NCBI GenBank assembly: GCA_000435195.1
Contig: FR880271.1
Span: 42,340 to 54,666, forward strand
Source: Clostridium sp. CAG:169
Lineage (GTDB): Bacteria > Bacillota > Clostridia > Oscillospirales > Ruminococcaceae
Direction of reading: 5' to 3'
DNA length: 12,327 nt
Every line of letters begins with the position of its first letter. Within the stretch, counting starts at the first letter, position 1. The position numbers were made by a program, and so were the translations under genes. This document shows positions 1-6,025 of the stretch, piece by piece. The notes beneath the pieces were generated by a model. The model made no database searches, was not told the origin of the DNA, and saw only the letters and a list, made by a program, of their open reading frames with translations.

Positions 1-742
1 GGTAGAGCGGTTGGTTGCTGCCGCAGATGACGATGAGCCGGATGTCGGGGGAGGATTCATATTGTTTTTGCAAAATGGAGATGACCCGCATCAGTCCACC
101 GGCACCCATGCTGCCGCCGACCACCAGCAGGTAGCGCAGGGAAGGGTCCAGTCCCAGACGGCGCAGGCTTTCCTGCTTGTCAGGGGGATTTTCAAAGCTT
201 TGGTCCACCGGGATGCCCAGCGGGTAAAGTCGCTCCTTGGGGATCCCCCAGCGGGTGAAGGCGGGACACAGGTCATCCGAGGGGATGACATATCGGTCGC
301 ACTGCACCTCTTCGGTAAAGGGGATGCAGGTGTAGTCGGTGGCAATCAGCAAAGTGGGTGGCAGGCAGATGCCGTGGTCGCGCATATTGGTCAGGATTTC
401 ACCGGGGAAGATGTGCGGCATGATAATCAAATCGAAGTTGCCCTCTTCCAGAAAGCGCTGAACCGGAAGCGCCATCAGATGATTGATATGGTAGACCGGT
501 GAGTGAACAGGCAGCCGTCGGTAAAGGTTGCCCAGCTGATAGACCAGCCCGAACAGGCGCGGTGCTTTTTTGACCAGGTTGATGTAGCTTTGGTTGATCA
601 AGCTCCCTACCCGTGTGTTGGAAAGGGAGTAAGGGTCGAGCATGGTGACCCGATGACCGCGGCGAAGCAGCTCCTGCTTGATAGCGTTGGCTGCCGAGTT
701 GTGACCGCCGCCGGTCCCACAGGAAAAAATCAGCGCATCCAT
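1..742 (-). CDS. MGDG-synthase/UgtP-type glycosyltransferase (3' end missing)
   Basis: This gene runs off the left edge; 247 residues are visible of a family usually near 370-400. The N-terminus MDALIFSCGTGGGHNSAA carries the glycine-rich GTGGGHNSAA loop (residues 9-18) typical of the MGDG-synthase N-terminal domain. The start of the GT28-like C-terminal half shows LLVVGGSMGAGG (205-216), where the UDP-sugar domain begins. Known family members sit at the inner membrane face and move sugar from UDP-glucose or UDP-galactose to diacylglycerol, giving glycolipids and lipoteichoic acid anchors. MurG is a distant relative, but the N-terminal domain fits the diacylglycerol enzymes better. Sugar and acceptor cannot be read from the sequence. 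The ATG start overlaps the end of the plsY-like gene by 13 bp, with AGAGAGG about 15 nt upstream, so translation is probably coupled to it. Confidence 0.88.
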   Translation of the reverse strand, partial: MDALIFSCGTGGGHNSAANAIKQELLRRGHRVTMLDPYSLSNTRVGSLINQSYINLVKKAPRLFGLVYQLGNLYRRLPVHSPVYHINHLMALPVQRFLEEGNFDLIIMPHIFPGEILTNMRDHGICLPPTLLIATDYTCIPFTEEVQCDRYVIPSDDLCPAFTRWGIPKERLYPLGIPVDQSFENPPDKQESLRRLGLDPSLRYLLVVGGSMGAGGLMRVISILQKQYESSPDIRLIVICGSNQPLY

Positions 743-1350
743 AACAGTTTGATTGTACACCTCTCTTTGGATTCTTGGCTCAGGTGCATCCGAAGGAAGA
801 CACCGGCGGTAATCAGAAGGAATCCCAGACGCACCGAAAGGCTGACGTTAGAAAAACACAGTGCAGCAAAGGAGCACAGGTAGGTGACGATGGTCCGGTA
901 AAAATGAGGGGAAATGCGGACGATGCAGGAAAAGAAGAGGAAGAAAAAAGCGAGGGTCAGCACAGGGACCGGGTCGGGCAGCAGGGCAAGCAGACAGCCA
1001 AAGCTGGTGGCAATCCCTTTTCCACCGTGCAGGTGGTGAAACAGAGGAAAAATGTGCCCGAGGACCGGCGCGGCAATCAGCAGGGCAAACGCCAGCGGAG
1101 GGACGGTTGGCTGGTTCTGGGTGGACAGGTACCATGCAACCGGAAGATACCCCTTAAAAAGGTCGCCGAGCAGGGTACACACGCCGCAGAGAAAGCCGCC
1201 CTGCAAAAAGGCATTGGCGGTGCCGGGGTTACCGTCGGCGGTGTTTTGGGTGATGTCTTTGTGGGCAAACAGCAATCCGAACAGCCGTGCAAACAGGATG
1301 CTGCCCAAAAGATAGCCAAAGCAGATGAAGAAAATTTCTCGAAACAACAT
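730..1350 (-). CDS. plsY: PlsY-type acyl-phosphate:glycerol-3-phosphate acyltransferase
   Basis: A 206-residue polytopic membrane protein. PlsY transfers an acyl group from acyl-phosphate to glycerol-3-phosphate, making lysophosphatidic acid, the first step of bacterial phospholipid synthesis. Family motifs visible are FGYLLGSILFARL (11-23), DGNPGTANAF (39-48) and GHIFPLFHHLHGGKGIATSFG, split here as GHIFPLF (98-104) and GGKGIATSFG (109-118). Hydrophobic stretches lie at about 3-28, 52-76, 86-105, 128-146 and 152-187. The first motif differs from the common form: after the Asp-Ile (32-33) the usual Arg is Thr, and GSGNPGATN is replaced by ADGNPGTAN, so this may be a divergent paralogue. The start at 1350 is chosen because it begins the conserved membrane segment; an in-frame ATG at 1362 and longer upstream extensions are less likely. 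It lies 32 bp after the kinase-like gene and overlaps the glycosyltransferase. Confidence 0.9.
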   Translation of the reverse strand: MLFREIFFICFGYLLGSILFARLFGLLFAHKDITQNTADGNPGTANAFLQGGFLCGVCTLLGDLFKGYLPVAWYLSTQNQPTVPPLAFALLIAAPVLGHIFPLFHHLHGGKGIATSFGCLLALLPDPVPVLTLAFFFLFFSCIVRISPHFYRTIVTYLCSFAALCFSNVSLSVRLGFLLITAGVFLRMHLSQESKERCTIKLLWMR

Positions 1351-1364
1351 GGATGATACCATCC
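1351..1364 (-). promoter_or_regulatory. small hairpin over the plsY ribosome binding site
   Basis: On the minus strand GGATG-GTAT-CATCC forms a 5-bp stem with a 4-nt loop immediately before the chosen plsY ATG. It covers the only Shine-Dalgarno-like sequence (AAGGATGG) and the alternative ATG at 1362. It could damp initiation of plsY; this is inference from the sequence alone. Confidence 0.3.
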
Positions 1365-1382
1365 TTTTATAAAAATAAGGGA

Positions 1383-1913
1383 TTACAGCTCGAGCAGAGT
1401 ACAGAACTGCTCGAAGGAAGGGTACTCGTCTTGGATGAAGGCAATGGGGCAGCTGTGTCGGGTGCAGTTTTCCAGATAGAAGCGGTTGTCCTCGAGCAGC
1501 TGCTCGAGGGTACACCAGCTGTCATCCAGCCGCTGTTCGATTACGTTGGCGGTTGAGCGGATGGTGGAAAAATGGCTGCGGATGTACTCTTCGCTCATCA
1601 CCAGAAAGAGCGAGCGGATGCAGCGAAGGGACTGCGGGGAAAAATCCTCTTTCCAATGAAATGGGATATAGCAGCCTTCTACAATCAGGTTTTGATGATT
1701 TTCGATGACCGTTTGGACCATCTCCCGCACGATGGACCACAGGTAGTCGGTCAGCTGCTGGTCGTCGGTGGGGGTAAGGGTGGTCTGACCGCTGCGAATC
1801 AGACCCATCTTCAGGTGGTCGATGGAAAGGTATGGGATGTGCAGATGTTCCATCAGCTGTTGTGCCAGCCGGGTTTTGCCGGTGTGAGAGGCGCCGCTGA
1901 GCAGGATAACCAT
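1383..1913 (-). CDS. P-loop kinase-like ATP-binding protein, substrate unknown
   Basis: A 176-residue soluble protein that begins directly with a Walker A strand and loop, GASHTGKT (residues 7-14). A segment SIDHLKMGLIRS (30-41) sits where small-molecule kinases bind the acceptor, and the hydrophobic strand LIVEGCYIPFHW (76-87) resembles a Walker B or substrate strand. This order fits the adenylate-kinase/shikimate-kinase-like P-loop superfamily, which phosphorylates small molecules or nucleotides. I cannot name the substrate, and a regulatory nucleotide-binding role is also possible. The start is well supported by AAGGAGGA seven nt upstream. It lies 18 bp after mutY and 32 bp before plsY, so it is almost certainly part of the same transcript. 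Two CTCGAGCAG-rich inverted repeats in the gene are explained by Glu-Gln-Leu-Leu-Glu codons. Confidence 0.85.
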   Translation of the reverse strand: MVILLSGASHTGKTRLAQQLMEHLHIPYLSIDHLKMGLIRSGQTTLTPTDDQQLTDYLWSIVREMVQTVIENHQNLIVEGCYIPFHWKEDFSPQSLRCIRSLFLVMSEEYIRSHFSTIRSTANVIEQRLDDSWCTLEQLLEDNRFYLENCTRHSCPIAFIQDEYPSFEQFCTLLEL

Positions 1914-1931
1914 AGTAGAATCCTCCTTGAT

Positions 1932-3050
1932 TTAATATGAGCCGATGAGGGTGGTTAACAAAGAAGTATAGCTTTGAAAGGCGCTGGGAAGGGAAACCGA
2001 ATCCAGCCGGTCGGTCAGCAGAAAATCCTCCGGCAACAGGCGGTCGATTTGGCTGCGGGAAAGGGTGTTATCGCCGGTTTTGACCAACAGGCAGCTCATC
2101 TGCCATTCGATGTGGGTGAAGATGTGGCGGGCAGGCTTTTGCGGCTGCACCGAAAGAACAGAAAGACCAAATGGCTCGAGCAGCTGCGCGGCTGCCTGCT
2201 GTGCCTGCTCCTCGGTGAGTGCTCCTTCGACCGAAGGGATTTCCCAAAGACCGGCGAGCAGTCCGCTGTCCGGTCGGCGGTGCAGCAGGGTAAAGGTGCC
2301 CTCAGCCGTCCGACAGAGGATGGCAAAGAGGGTGCGCTGCTGAATCTGCCGCGCTTTTTTGGGCGCTTTTACCGGGTACTGCTGGGTGCAGCCCTCTTGA
2401 TGGGCACGGCACAGTGCCGCCAGCGGACACAGCAGACAGCGCGCAGAGGAGGGCAGACAGACGGTGGCTCCCAGTTCCATCAGCGCCTGGTTAAAGTCGC
2501 CGGCGCTGTGCTGCGGCACAACCGGAAGCAGCAGCTGGCGGAAAGATTGTTTGGTCTGCGGCAGACCGATGTCATCGCCGCAGCACAGGATGCGGGAAAT
2601 TACCCGCAGGACGTTGCCGTCCACAGCGGGCACGGCGATACCAAAGGCGATGGAGGCGATGGCTCCGGCGGTGTAGTCACCGATGCCGGGCAGAGCAGTC
2701 AGCTGTCGGTAGTCGGCGGGAAGCTGTCCGCCGTACTGTTCGACCAAGAGGCGGGCGGCTTTTTGCAGATTGCGCGCGCGGCTGTAATAGCCAAGACCTT
2801 CCCACAGCTTGAGCAGCCGGTCTTCGGGACAGGATGCAAGCGCTTGGATGGAGGGCAGCTGGGAAAGAAAGCGCTCGAAGTAGGGCTTGACTGCTTCTAC
2901 CCTGGTTTGCTGGAGCATGATCTCCGATACCCACACGCGGTAGGGCGTGGGCTGGTCCCGCCAGGGAAGGGAACGTTTATTCTTTTGATACCAAAACAAA
3001 AGCGGCTCAACGATCTGCGTGAGCCGCTCCTGCGCGTTGGGCGCGATCAT
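1932..3050 (-). CDS. mutY: A/G-specific adenine DNA glycosylase MutY
   Basis: A 372-residue base-excision repair enzyme that removes adenine mispaired with 8-oxoguanine. The N-terminal helix-hairpin-helix glycosylase domain shows LPWR (28-31), SEIMLQQTRV (42-51) with the expected catalytic Glu43, and LPGIGDYTAGAI (120-131) followed by VDGN with the catalytic Asp144. The [4Fe-4S] ligands are complete and correctly spaced, C198-x6-C205-x2-C208-x5-C214. A NUDIX-like 8-oxoG recognition domain follows from about 240, with LLAGLWEIPSVEG and a later HIFTHIEW typical of MutY C-termini. Length is normal. The ATG overlaps the stop of the upstream repressor gene as ATGA, indicating translational coupling. 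Membership in an operon with a metal-dependent repressor suggests its expression may follow metal or oxidative status. Confidence 0.97.
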   Translation of the reverse strand: MIAPNAQERLTQIVEPLLFWYQKNKRSLPWRDQPTPYRVWVSEIMLQQTRVEAVKPYFERFLSQLPSIQALASCPEDRLLKLWEGLGYYSRARNLQKAARLLVEQYGGQLPADYRQLTALPGIGDYTAGAIASIAFGIAVPAVDGNVLRVISRILCCGDDIGLPQTKQSFRQLLLPVVPQHSAGDFNQALMELGATVCLPSSARCLLCPLAALCRAHQEGCTQQYPVKAPKKARQIQQRTLFAILCRTAEGTFTLLHRRPDSGLLAGLWEIPSVEGALTEEQAQQAAAQLLEPFGLSVLSVQPQKPARHIFTHIEWQMSCLLVKTGDNTLSRSQIDRLLPEDFLLTDRLDSVSLPSAFQSYTSLLTTLIGSY

Positions 3051-3436
3051 CGCTGCCCTCCGTCGGTGTCCTGTTCATTCAGAAAGGATTTGATGTGGTC
3101 AAAGGTTTCTTCGCTGATGATATGTTCGATGCGGCAGGCGTCGGCTGCTGCGGTGTCGGCAGAAATTCCGAGGACATCCTCCAAAAAACGGCAGAGGATG
3201 CAGTGGCGCTCATAGATTGCCTCCGCCTTTTGCCGTCCTTCCCGGGTCAGCAGAATCAGATTGTTTTTATCCATCGTAATATAACCGGCAGAGCGCAGGA
3301 TGCTCATGGCGCGGCTGACGCTGGGTTTGGAAAACGCCAGTTCGTTTGCAATGTCGATGGAGCGGACCGTTCCGTTTTTCTGTTCCAGCATCAAAATGGT
3401 TTCCAGATAGTTTTCACCGGATTCCTGTATCTTCAA
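3047..3436 (-). CDS. DtxR/MntR-family metal-dependent transcriptional repressor, TTG start
   Basis: A 129-residue repressor that binds DNA when loaded with Fe(II) or Mn(II). The winged helix-turn-helix spans about 1-65 (VRSIDIANELAFSKPSVSRA at 24-43), followed by the metal-binding dimerisation domain. Candidate ligands are H78 (ERH), C101, E104 and H105 in DACRIEHIIS. Cys at 101 matches DtxR (Cys102) and not the Glu of Bacillus MntR, so iron is the more likely metal; the N-terminal ligand position, Met10 in DtxR or Asp8 in MntR, is Asn9 here. No SH3-like third domain is present. The start is set at TTG 3436 because the protein then begins KIQESGENYLETIL like known clostridial homologues and has GGAAGGGAG upstream; a longer in-frame extension to 3646 reads across the promoter. 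First gene of the run that continues into mutY. Confidence 0.88.
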   Translation of the reverse strand: MKIQESGENYLETILMLEQKNGTVRSIDIANELAFSKPSVSRAMSILRSAGYITMDKNNLILLTREGRQKAEAIYERHCILCRFLEDVLGISADTAAADACRIEHIISEETFDHIKSFLNEQDTDGGQR

Positions 3437-3500
3437 GGCAGTATCTCTCCCTTCCAATCTCTGTGCAATCAGTAAAGACAGAGCAGATTTGTTTGCTCCT

Positions 3501-3529
3501 ATTTTAACATAATTGACGACAGCTTTCAA
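3501..3529 (-). promoter_or_regulatory. sigma-A promoter of the repressor-mutY operon
   Basis: On the minus strand the -35 box TTGAAA (3524-3529) and -10 box TAAAAT (3501-3506) are separated by exactly 17 bp. A TG one base before the -10 makes it an extended -10 as well. Transcription would begin near 3494, giving a leader of roughly 55-60 nt to the TTG start. Confidence 0.8.
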
Positions 3530-3574
3530 GGGAAGGGAAAGGGCTGGAATTTTTAACGTTATATAAAGGAAACA

Positions 3575-3700
3575 ATGGAATCGGTTACAGTTTATCGTGG
3601 GGATGAAGATGGAGGACAAAAGAAAAAGATTTTTGCAGTCTGCCAAAAGTTTTCGCTTGACAGACAGAACGGCGGAAGCGGAAAAAAGCTTGTGGCTTAA
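3575..3700 (+). CDS. doubtful 41-codon open reading frame
   Basis: ATG preceded by AAAGGA five nt upstream, encoding a short hydrophilic basic peptide beginning MESVTVYRGDEDGGQKKK and ending KKLVA. I recognise no family. It lies upstream of the rluB promoter, so it would need its own promoter, and none is visible (TTATAT at 3559-3564 lacks a -35 box and lies too close to the start). Probably chance. Confidence 0.15.
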   Translation: MESVTVYRGDEDGGQKKKIFAVCQKFSLDRQNGGSGKKLVA

Positions 3701-3714
3701 CAGTAAAAAGGAGA

Positions 3715-3743
3715 TTGACAGCCCTGCTGCTTTGACTTAAAAT
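3715..3743 (+). promoter_or_regulatory. sigma-A promoter of rluB
   Basis: A consensus -35 TTGACA (3715-3720) and a -10 TAAAAT (3738-3743) are 17 bp apart, the optimal spacing. The start point would be near 3750, about 80 nt before the rluB start codon. Nothing nearby suggests regulation other than the folded leader. Confidence 0.88.
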
Positions 3744-3761
3744 AGAATACAGAAAGAAGTC

Positions 3762-3799
3762 CCCTCTCAAACAGCATAGATTCTTGCTGCGGCAGAGGG
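3762..3799 (+). promoter_or_regulatory. structured leader of rluB mRNA
   Basis: In the 5' leader CCCTCT (3762-3767) pairs with AGAGGG (3794-3799), and inside this CAGCA (3772-3776) pairs with TGCTG (3785-3789) around an 8-nt loop, with a CAAA/CGGC internal loop between the two helices. No U-tract follows, so it is not a terminator. It could be a regulatory or stabilising element; it resembles no riboswitch I know. Confidence 0.35.
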
Positions 3800-3830
3800 A
3801 ATGAGGATATTGAGTTTAAAGGAGTTCACA

Positions 3831-4826
3831 ATGGAAAAGGGAATCAGAATACAGAAGGTCCTTTCTGAGCAGGGAATTGCTTCCAGAAGAAAGGCAGAGG
3901 AGTGGATCGAGCAGGGCAAAATCAAAATCAACGGTCGTCCTGCAGCACTGGGACAGAAGATCAATCCAAACCGCGATGTCGTGACCATCGACGGCGAGCG
4001 GGTCTATTTTCAGAAGAGCAGCCAGAAATACTATATCATGCTCAACAAGCCGCGCGGCTTTGTGACCACCATGAACGATGAGCTGGGCAGAAGATGCGTA
4101 GCGGAGCTGGTGGAGGATGTGCCGGAGAGGGTGTACCCCATCGGCAGACTGGATAAAGACAGTGAGGGCTTGCTGCTGTTCACCAACGACGGCGAATTTG
4201 CCAACCTCATCATGCACCCAAGCCACCATGTTTCCAAAACCTACCGCGTCACCGTGCGCCCGGAAATCAGCGATGCGCAGGTGGTCCGCCTGTCCACCGG
4301 TGTGGAAATCGACGGCAAAAAAACCAGTCCTGCTCACGTAACCGTGCTGGAAAAACAGCCGGGCAGGGTGGTGTTGCAGGTTGTGATTTATGAAGGAAGA
4401 AACCGACAGGTCAGAAAGATGTGCGAGGCGGTCGGGCTGGAGGTAGCCAGACTCAAACGCACCGCAGTAGGACCGCTGAAACTGGGAATGCTGGCTCCCG
4501 GCAAATGGAGAGAGCTGCGTCCGGGAGAAATCGGGATGCTGCGCAACGCCATCAAAGCGTCCTCCGGTGCGCCGGAGGTGTTGGGTGACCTGGACGAGGA
4601 TATTCTGAACAGCGTTGCCCGCAAGGCTGCGCCGGCAGGCAAAATCCAATATAACGCACAGGGCAAACCGCGCCGCAGTTTTGAGCAGGAACGGACAGGC
4701 AGCAAAGGCGGACGTCAGCAGCGCTCCAATCCTTCCTTCCAAAAAGGGTATGCACCGCGCGGCACAAAACCGCAGTCGAAGGGCGCAGGCAGAAAGCCCT
4801 TCACCAAAAAAGGCTCGGGAATGTAA
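3831..4826 (+). CDS. rluB: 23S rRNA pseudouridine synthase of the RluB/RsuA family
   Basis: A 331-residue enzyme that isomerises a uridine in 23S rRNA (U2605 in Escherichia coli RluB) to pseudouridine during ribosome maturation. An N-terminal S4 RNA-binding domain (about 3-60, RIQKVLSEQGIASRRKAEEW) is followed by the catalytic domain, with the signature GRLDKDSEGLLLFTND at 105-120 and catalytic Asp108. KTYRVTV and YEGRNRQVRKM are further family motifs. The last 80-90 residues form a basic, Lys/Arg/Gly/Gln-rich tail with low complexity, likely disordered and RNA-binding, as in other RluB proteins. The start at 3831 is supported by AAAGGAG six nt upstream; an in-frame ATG at 3801 lacks a site and would add ten residues. 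It has its own promoter and terminator. RluB is favoured over RsuA/RluE by length, tail and motif wording. Confidence 0.93.
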   Translation: MEKGIRIQKVLSEQGIASRRKAEEWIEQGKIKINGRPAALGQKINPNRDVVTIDGERVYFQKSSQKYYIMLNKPRGFVTTMNDELGRRCVAELVEDVPERVYPIGRLDKDSEGLLLFTNDGEFANLIMHPSHHVSKTYRVTVRPEISDAQVVRLSTGVEIDGKKTSPAHVTVLEKQPGRVVLQVVIYEGRNRQVRKMCEAVGLEVARLKRTAVGPLKLGMLAPGKWRELRPGEIGMLRNAIKASSGAPEVLGDLDEDILNSVARKAAPAGKIQYNAQGKPRRSFEQERTGSKGGRQQRSNPSFQKGYAPRGTKPQSKGAGRKPFTKKGSGM

Positions 4827-4851
4827 ACCGGAAAAGCAAAAGTCAACTTAC

Positions 4852-4892
4852 AAAGCGCGGGCAAACAAACAGCCTGCGCTTTGCTGCTTTTA
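4852..4892 (+). terminator. intrinsic terminator after rluB
   Basis: AAAGCGCGGGC (4852-4862) pairs with GCCTGCGCTTT (4872-4882) through 11 bp including one G-U pair, around a 9-nt A-rich loop. The U-tract is imperfect (GCTGCTTTT), so some readthrough into the next gene is plausible, especially as no promoter is visible between them. Confidence 0.75.
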
Positions 4893-4922
4893 AAAGGAGC
4901 AAACAGAAGGGAAGGACCTTTT

Positions 4923-5453
4923 ATGGAGATAACATTTGTCCGTCATGGACAGACCGAGTGGAACAGCCTGGGAAAACAGCAGGGCAAGGAGGATATTCCG
5001 CTTAACAGCCGGGGAATCGAGCAGGCAAAGCAAACCGCGCAGCTGCTGGCTGACCGGCAGTTTGACCGGGTATACTGCTCCCCGCTGCAAAGGGCAAAGC
5101 AGACGGCGCAGATTATCTGTGAAAACAGGCAGATTCCTATTTTCTACGAGCCACGCATTGCCGAGCGGGATATGGGAGAGTTTCAGGGGAAGCGCTGGGA
5201 CGAGTTTGACACCCGGGCATTTTGGGATTATGCAGCAAATCATCACTATCAGCAGGCGGAGAATATCCGAGATTTTTATGACCGCGTCTACAACTTTCTG
5301 GATGAACTGAAAGGCAAACCGGGAAGGGCGCTGCTGGTTTCTCACGGAGGCGTGTTTGCGCCGGTGAGCAGCTATGCGGGCAGAAGCAAAAAAGAGGACA
5401 ATCTGATTGACAATCTGCTGGAGAATGCGCAGGCGTTCACCTTTGTGATTTAA
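4923..5453 (+). CDS. histidine phosphatase superfamily (phosphoglycerate mutase-like) protein
   Basis: A 176-residue cytosolic enzyme. The phosphohistidine motif VRHGQTEWN (6-14) provides the catalytic His8; SPLQRAKQTA, with an active-site Arg, follows near residues 56-65; ERDMGEFQG carries the acid residue; and VSHGG (139-143) gives the second His141. The length is short for phosphoglycerate mutase (about 230-250) and fits broad-specificity phosphatases or CobC-type alpha-ribazole phosphatases. No cobalamin gene is nearby, so the substrate is unknown. The start at 4923 is chosen for the motif position and for AAGGA six nt upstream; an in-frame start at 4881 falls inside the terminator. It probably heads a unit with the HdeD-like gene and glpK, separated by 17 and 21 bp. 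Confidence 0.9.
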   Translation: MEITFVRHGQTEWNSLGKQQGKEDIPLNSRGIEQAKQTAQLLADRQFDRVYCSPLQRAKQTAQIICENRQIPIFYEPRIAERDMGEFQGKRWDEFDTRAFWDYAANHHYQQAENIRDFYDRVYNFLDELKGKPGRALLVSHGGVFAPVSSYAGRSKKEDNLIDNLLENAQAFTFVI

Positions 5454-5470
5454 TGCAAGGAGGAAAGAAA

Positions 5471-6004
5471 ATGAAAACGATTCATATTGAAGTCAACGAC
5501 TTTTTGGCAGCCATCATCGGGATTGCAGCCGGTGTGCTGCTGGTGATTTTTCCGCAGGAATCGCTCAATGTCATCACCTATGGGATTGGAATTATCTCGC
5601 TGGTGTACGGCGTGCTGCGCATCATCAGCTATTTTCGCAACAAGAGCCTCTCTCCGTTTTTTGCAGGGGAGCTGTTTTTAGGGATTGTGCTGGTAGCCAT
5701 CGGACTGTTTTCTTTTCTCAATCCGGGCGGCATCTTTGCGGTGCTGCCGATTGTGCTGGGTATCCTGGTGCTGGTGGAGGGCATCTCCAAGCTGCAAAGA
5801 GGGCTGATGCTCAAAAATTACGGCTATCAGCGCTGGGTGGCAGCCACGGTGGTTGCAGGGTGTATCATTGCGCTGGGCATCCTTTTGATTTTTAACCCGT
5901 TTAATGCGCTGGTCATCACCATGCGGGTGCTGGGGATCGTATTGGCAGCCGATGGAATTGCGGGACTGTGGGTCAACTTTATCATCAAACGATATTATCA
6001 GTAA
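5471..6004 (+). CDS. HdeD/DUF308-family six-helix membrane protein
   Basis: A 177-residue, very hydrophobic protein with about six transmembrane helices (roughly 10-28, 33-54, 65-83, 87-108, 123-142, 147-170). Three internal repeats can be seen, each a helix pair around a Pro-containing turn: LVIFPQESL, FSFLNPGGI and LIFNPFNAL, each followed by a helix rich in Gly and Leu/Ile/Val. This is the architecture of HdeD/DUF308. E. coli HdeD is linked to acid resistance at high cell density, but the molecular function of the family is unknown, and that role should not be transferred here. The start has a strong AAGGAGGAAAG site eight nt upstream, and a slightly longer start at 5453 would overlap the previous stop codon. 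The gene lies between the phosphatase-like gene and glpK. Confidence 0.88.
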   Translation: MKTIHIEVNDFLAAIIGIAAGVLLVIFPQESLNVITYGIGIISLVYGVLRIISYFRNKSLSPFFAGELFLGIVLVAIGLFSFLNPGGIFAVLPIVLGILVLVEGISKLQRGLMLKNYGYQRWVAATVVAGCIIALGILLIFNPFNALVITMRVLGIVLAADGIAGLWVNFIIKRYYQ

Positions 6005-6025
6005 TCGAAAAAGGAGAGGACTGCC

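Larger units (their letters stand above)
3437..3830. other. 394-bp divergent intergenic region
   Basis: It separates the leftward repressor operon from rightward rluB. It holds one promoter for each direction (3501-3529 minus, 3715-3743 plus), a folded rluB leader (3762-3799), an 8-bp perfect palindrome TAACGTTA at 3554-3561 that could be an operator, and one doubtful 41-codon reading frame. About 185 bp between the two promoters have no assigned role. I see no recognisable DtxR or MntR operator consensus. Confidence 0.8.

Noticed and set aside
1389..1508. CTCGAGCAG-based inverted repeats, including the perfect 18-bp palindrome CTCGAGCAGCTGCTCGAG at 1491-1508
   Set aside because: They lie inside the kinase-like gene and encode Glu-Gln-Leu-Leu-Glu and Leu-Leu-Glu; the same codon run occurs in mutY near 2174. 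Codon usage explains them better than a binding site.
1974..3215. Long plus-strand open reading frame opposite mutY
   Set aside because: Product is low-complexity and Gly/Gln/Arg-rich with no family features, while the opposite strand encodes a complete MutY with all catalytic residues.
3437..3646. N-terminal extension of the DtxR-type repressor to an ATG at 3646
   Set aside because: It would translate through the -10/-35 promoter and adds no conserved sequence; homologues begin at KIQES, matching the TTG start.
3816..4742. Long minus-strand open reading frame opposite rluB
   Set aside because: No recognisable domain or ribosome binding site; the plus strand is a full-length RluB with promoter and terminator.
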